A stretch of DNA of 64,000 nt. It comes from Sipunculus nudus. Lineage: Eukaryota > Annelida > Sipuncula > Golfingiida > Sipunculidae. The notes under the pieces were generated by a model that saw only the letters and a program-made list of their open reading frames with translations, was not told the origin of the DNA and ran no database searches. Position numbers and translations under genes: made by a program. Shown here piece after piece: positions 61,961 to 64,000 of the stretch (position 1 is its first letter; each line of letters opens with the position of its first letter). The stretch covers positions 18,335,101 through 18,399,100 of the forward strand of contig CM049319.1 of assembly GCA_026874595.1 (NCBI GenBank), in the 5' to 3' direction.

Positions 61961-62792
61961 AAGAACCAATCGGTGAGACCAAATCCCGATCGAGATTCAG
62001 TCCGGCCTAAGTCAGGAATCTGAATCAGGATTTGGTCCAGCCCAGATCCCAATCGGGGCTAAGGCCGGACTTAATCCCGATCGGGATGGTCTGGACCAAT
62101 CCCCGATTGATTTGGATCAATTCAGACCAAATCTTGATCGGGATTCTGACCTGTCAAAACTCCGATCGGGATCTGGTCCAGCCCAAATCCTGAAACAGAC
62201 TGTGATTTGACTTAATACTAAATAACACCTGCTGCACATACTTCAGATTAAATCAAGGTACACTCACCTCAGTTCAGCCGACTTATTTACGGTAATCTAT
62301 TTTCATCACAGCATTTTTTTTCATACCAAACTTCAAATACATAGTCAGTTAAACAACTGAATATCAGTAGGACTGGTACCCGACATGAATTAATTAATGG
62401 ATAAAAGAATACTACTGACTTTTGTGGCACAAGATAACTTTTGGAAAAATTCAAAATATATGAAACTTGATAAATAAAACTTTTTCTGGCTTGTGTTACC
62501 TGTATGCATCATGTACCAAAATAATTTTAAATAAACAAAAACATTTTATAAATATAAATAATTTTTAATTTGATTTTATAATTAAAAGAGCTTTGTGGAA
62601 AAGAAGTTAGCAAGTAGATACAGATATGAGTCGGATCAGGGGTATGGGTTGCCAGAACCTCCAACTGATTAAACAGGAAGTCATTCTCTTTTATATTAAT
62701 TGAAGATAGGGATTAAGGCCGGACTGAATCCTGATCGGGATTTGGTCTGGACCAAACGCCGATTGGTCCAGATCGGGATATGGGTCATGACA
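61957..62792 (+). mobile_element. TIR transposon with GATCGGGAT end clusters, copy 2
   Basis: The left end reads TGTCAAGAACCAATCGG, GACCAAATCCCGATCGAG and ATTCAGTCCGGCCTAA. The right end, reverse-complemented, reads TGTCATGACCC, GACCAATCGGCG, GACCAAATCCCGATCAGG and ATTCAGTCCGGCCTTAA. The inverted repeats are therefore 55-80 bp with one indel. Additional palindromes (AATCCCGATCGGGAT) fill 62040-62195. Both ends border (TA)n, consistent with a TA target. There is no transposase frame; it is an 836-bp non-autonomous element. Confidence 0.75.
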
Positions 62793-62808
62793 TATATATA
62801 TATATATG

Positions 62809-62845
<37 letters not shown>
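62793..62845. repeat. (TA)n microsatellite
   Basis: (TA)n with two TGTA interruptions, abutting the right end of the TIR transposon. Confidence 0.95.
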
Positions 62846-62846
<1 letters not shown>

Positions 62847-63289
62847 AAAGAAATAAGTATATTTTGCATTTGCTAAAATTTTCCAAAATTCAGCTGAGCG
62901 ACGTGACCCATTGGTCCGTTGTTTTCTTATGAATGAGGTTTATTGACATGATGTTAAAGGTCAGCTCATATTTTCGCCCGAAATACTCCTTCAATAGATT
63001 TTAACTATTGAGTTTGACCAAGGAAAAGGGTTCAGTCCCAGGTGGTGCTATGGGGTGGGTTGTAATGGTTCTCTCCGGGTTCTCGGGCTTCCTCCACCTC
63101 TCTCACACGATCTTCAACTCTATCAGTGTTACAGGTGCCCTTTTTATGTGTGACACGGGCGTAACTCGTGTTGTAGCGGCCTCGCCTGGCCGCGTGTTGC
63201 ACTCTCAGTTTAATCCGTAGTGGTTGAAATCTCTTCCTATTGTCATGCTTGTCTGGCCTGGCCGGGCCGGGATCACTGCTAGGATTTCA
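62846..63289. other. No gene seen; possible old repeat
   Basis: The stretch GGGTTCAGTCCCAGGTGG...TTCTCTCCGGGTTCTCGG (63030-63090) resembles repeat ends seen at 1465-1500. The frame at 63008-63220 has no motif. Confidence 0.35.
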
Positions 63290-63696
63290 GTTTTAGATAA
63301 CAGTAGATTGATTTTTTAATTACATTGGACTGTTATTCTCCGAGAAGATTTGTGTAAACTCTTCATCCGGCTTAAACATTTTAAAGGACTTATCGCTGTG
63401 ACAGTGGTGGTATCCAGGTACTGTGCACTTTGTTTATTTTACTGTGTGATTGTATTGATTTGCTGTTATACTGCTGTTATACTGTGTAATTGTATTGATT
63501 TAGTGTATTGTAATCTTAGGGTTGTTTTAGGAATAAATTATAGTTATTTGTTAACAAAAAAACCACTGACTTCTTTATTCATTCCCCTAGACATTTAACG
63601 CTGCCAAGTGTTACAGAATCTGATCCCCCCCCCCCCCCCCCATTAAAAGTATGTTCATCACGCATACGTGATCTGTTGATATTAGGTTCCGTGACA
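63290..63696 (+). repeat. Dispersed repeat, copy 2 (partner at 32280-32812)
   Basis: The same ordered blocks as copy 1, ending TGTTACAGAATCTGAT (63609) then a C17 tract (about 63625-63641) and AGGTTCCGTGACA (63684-63696). Copy 1 has a T run where this copy has the C tract. A local duplication of ACTGCTGTTAT lies near 63460-63482. Confidence 0.65.
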
Positions 63697-64000
63697 CAGT
63701 ATCTTCTATTATAGTCTAAAATATCTATTTGTATACTGACTCAATCTGTCAAACTTTGTCTTGCTGAGGTAGCCAGTGCGGGCCGGATTTTTTGGAGACC
63801 TGTGACTGGCTCCAGCGCCGATTTTACTCAAAAAAGATTCCGCCAAAATAATCCAAACACATTCCACAAAGACACCTAGCAGCAACCACATTAACTGGAG
63901 TTTTGCAAAGGGCGTTTTGTGTGCAGCTATAATAGCCCTACATATGCAACCAACCATCTTAGGTTACATTTTTTTTCTTTTGTCAATATTACTGAGTTTA

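Overview
This is a eukaryotic, probably metazoan, window. It is AT-rich and dominated by repeats: long (TA)n tracts, a roughly 0.9-kb (TATC)n array, tRNA-derived SINEs, MITEs, Helentron-like elements and a dead LINE. There is no operon structure and no bacterial gene spacing. The mix of Helentron-like elements with internal tandem repeats, 'CCTCCGC' MITEs and an intron-poor TRP channel gene resembles lophotrochozoan genomes, with a mollusc my best guess. That placement is inference; no taxon marker is present.

Two real protein genes are supported, both on the minus strand and about 8.3 kb apart. At 27819-29570 is an uninterrupted 583-codon TRP-type cation channel with weak ankyrin-like repeats, six membrane segments and a pore loop. 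At 37846-40206 is an uninterrupted frame of about 786 codons with the architecture of prominin (CD133): five membrane segments, a Cys-rich turn after the first, two large N-glycosylated extracellular loops and a cytoplasmic tail. It lacks an ATG before codon 9 and has no signal peptide, so a 5' exon is probably missing or unrecognised. Nothing in the sequence links the two genes functionally, beyond both encoding plasma-membrane proteins in long intronless frames.

Layout. Bases 1-27000 hold no recognisable gene. They carry a Helentron-like element (278-1145), a second one (4018-4645), a 43-bp minisatellite (5500-6262), several tRNA-SINE heads, MITEs, a Helentron-like element with 180-bp repeats (20168-21357), a 1.6-kb hAT-like element with an 8-bp target duplication (23449-25055) and a 97-bp hairpin MITE with a 9-bp duplication (25817-25913). 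Bases 27000-41300 hold the two genes among dispersed repeats. Bases 42468-45205 are a nest of elements, including a hAT-like copy with an 8-bp duplication. Bases 45762-53775 carry a duplicated 1-kb segment on both sides of the (TATC)n array. Bases 53777-56140 are a dead LINE on the minus strand. Bases 56205-58120 are one Helentron-like family interrupted by another. The right end has a tandem element (58830-61190), a TIR transposon (61957-62792) matching 49530-50475, and a copy of the repeat seen at 32280-32812.

The most informative material is the two intronless membrane-protein genes and the set of non-autonomous elements with readable ends. I see no CRISPR, phage, toxin or biosynthetic system. 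Family names for mobile elements rest on structure and on remembered family features, not on a search.
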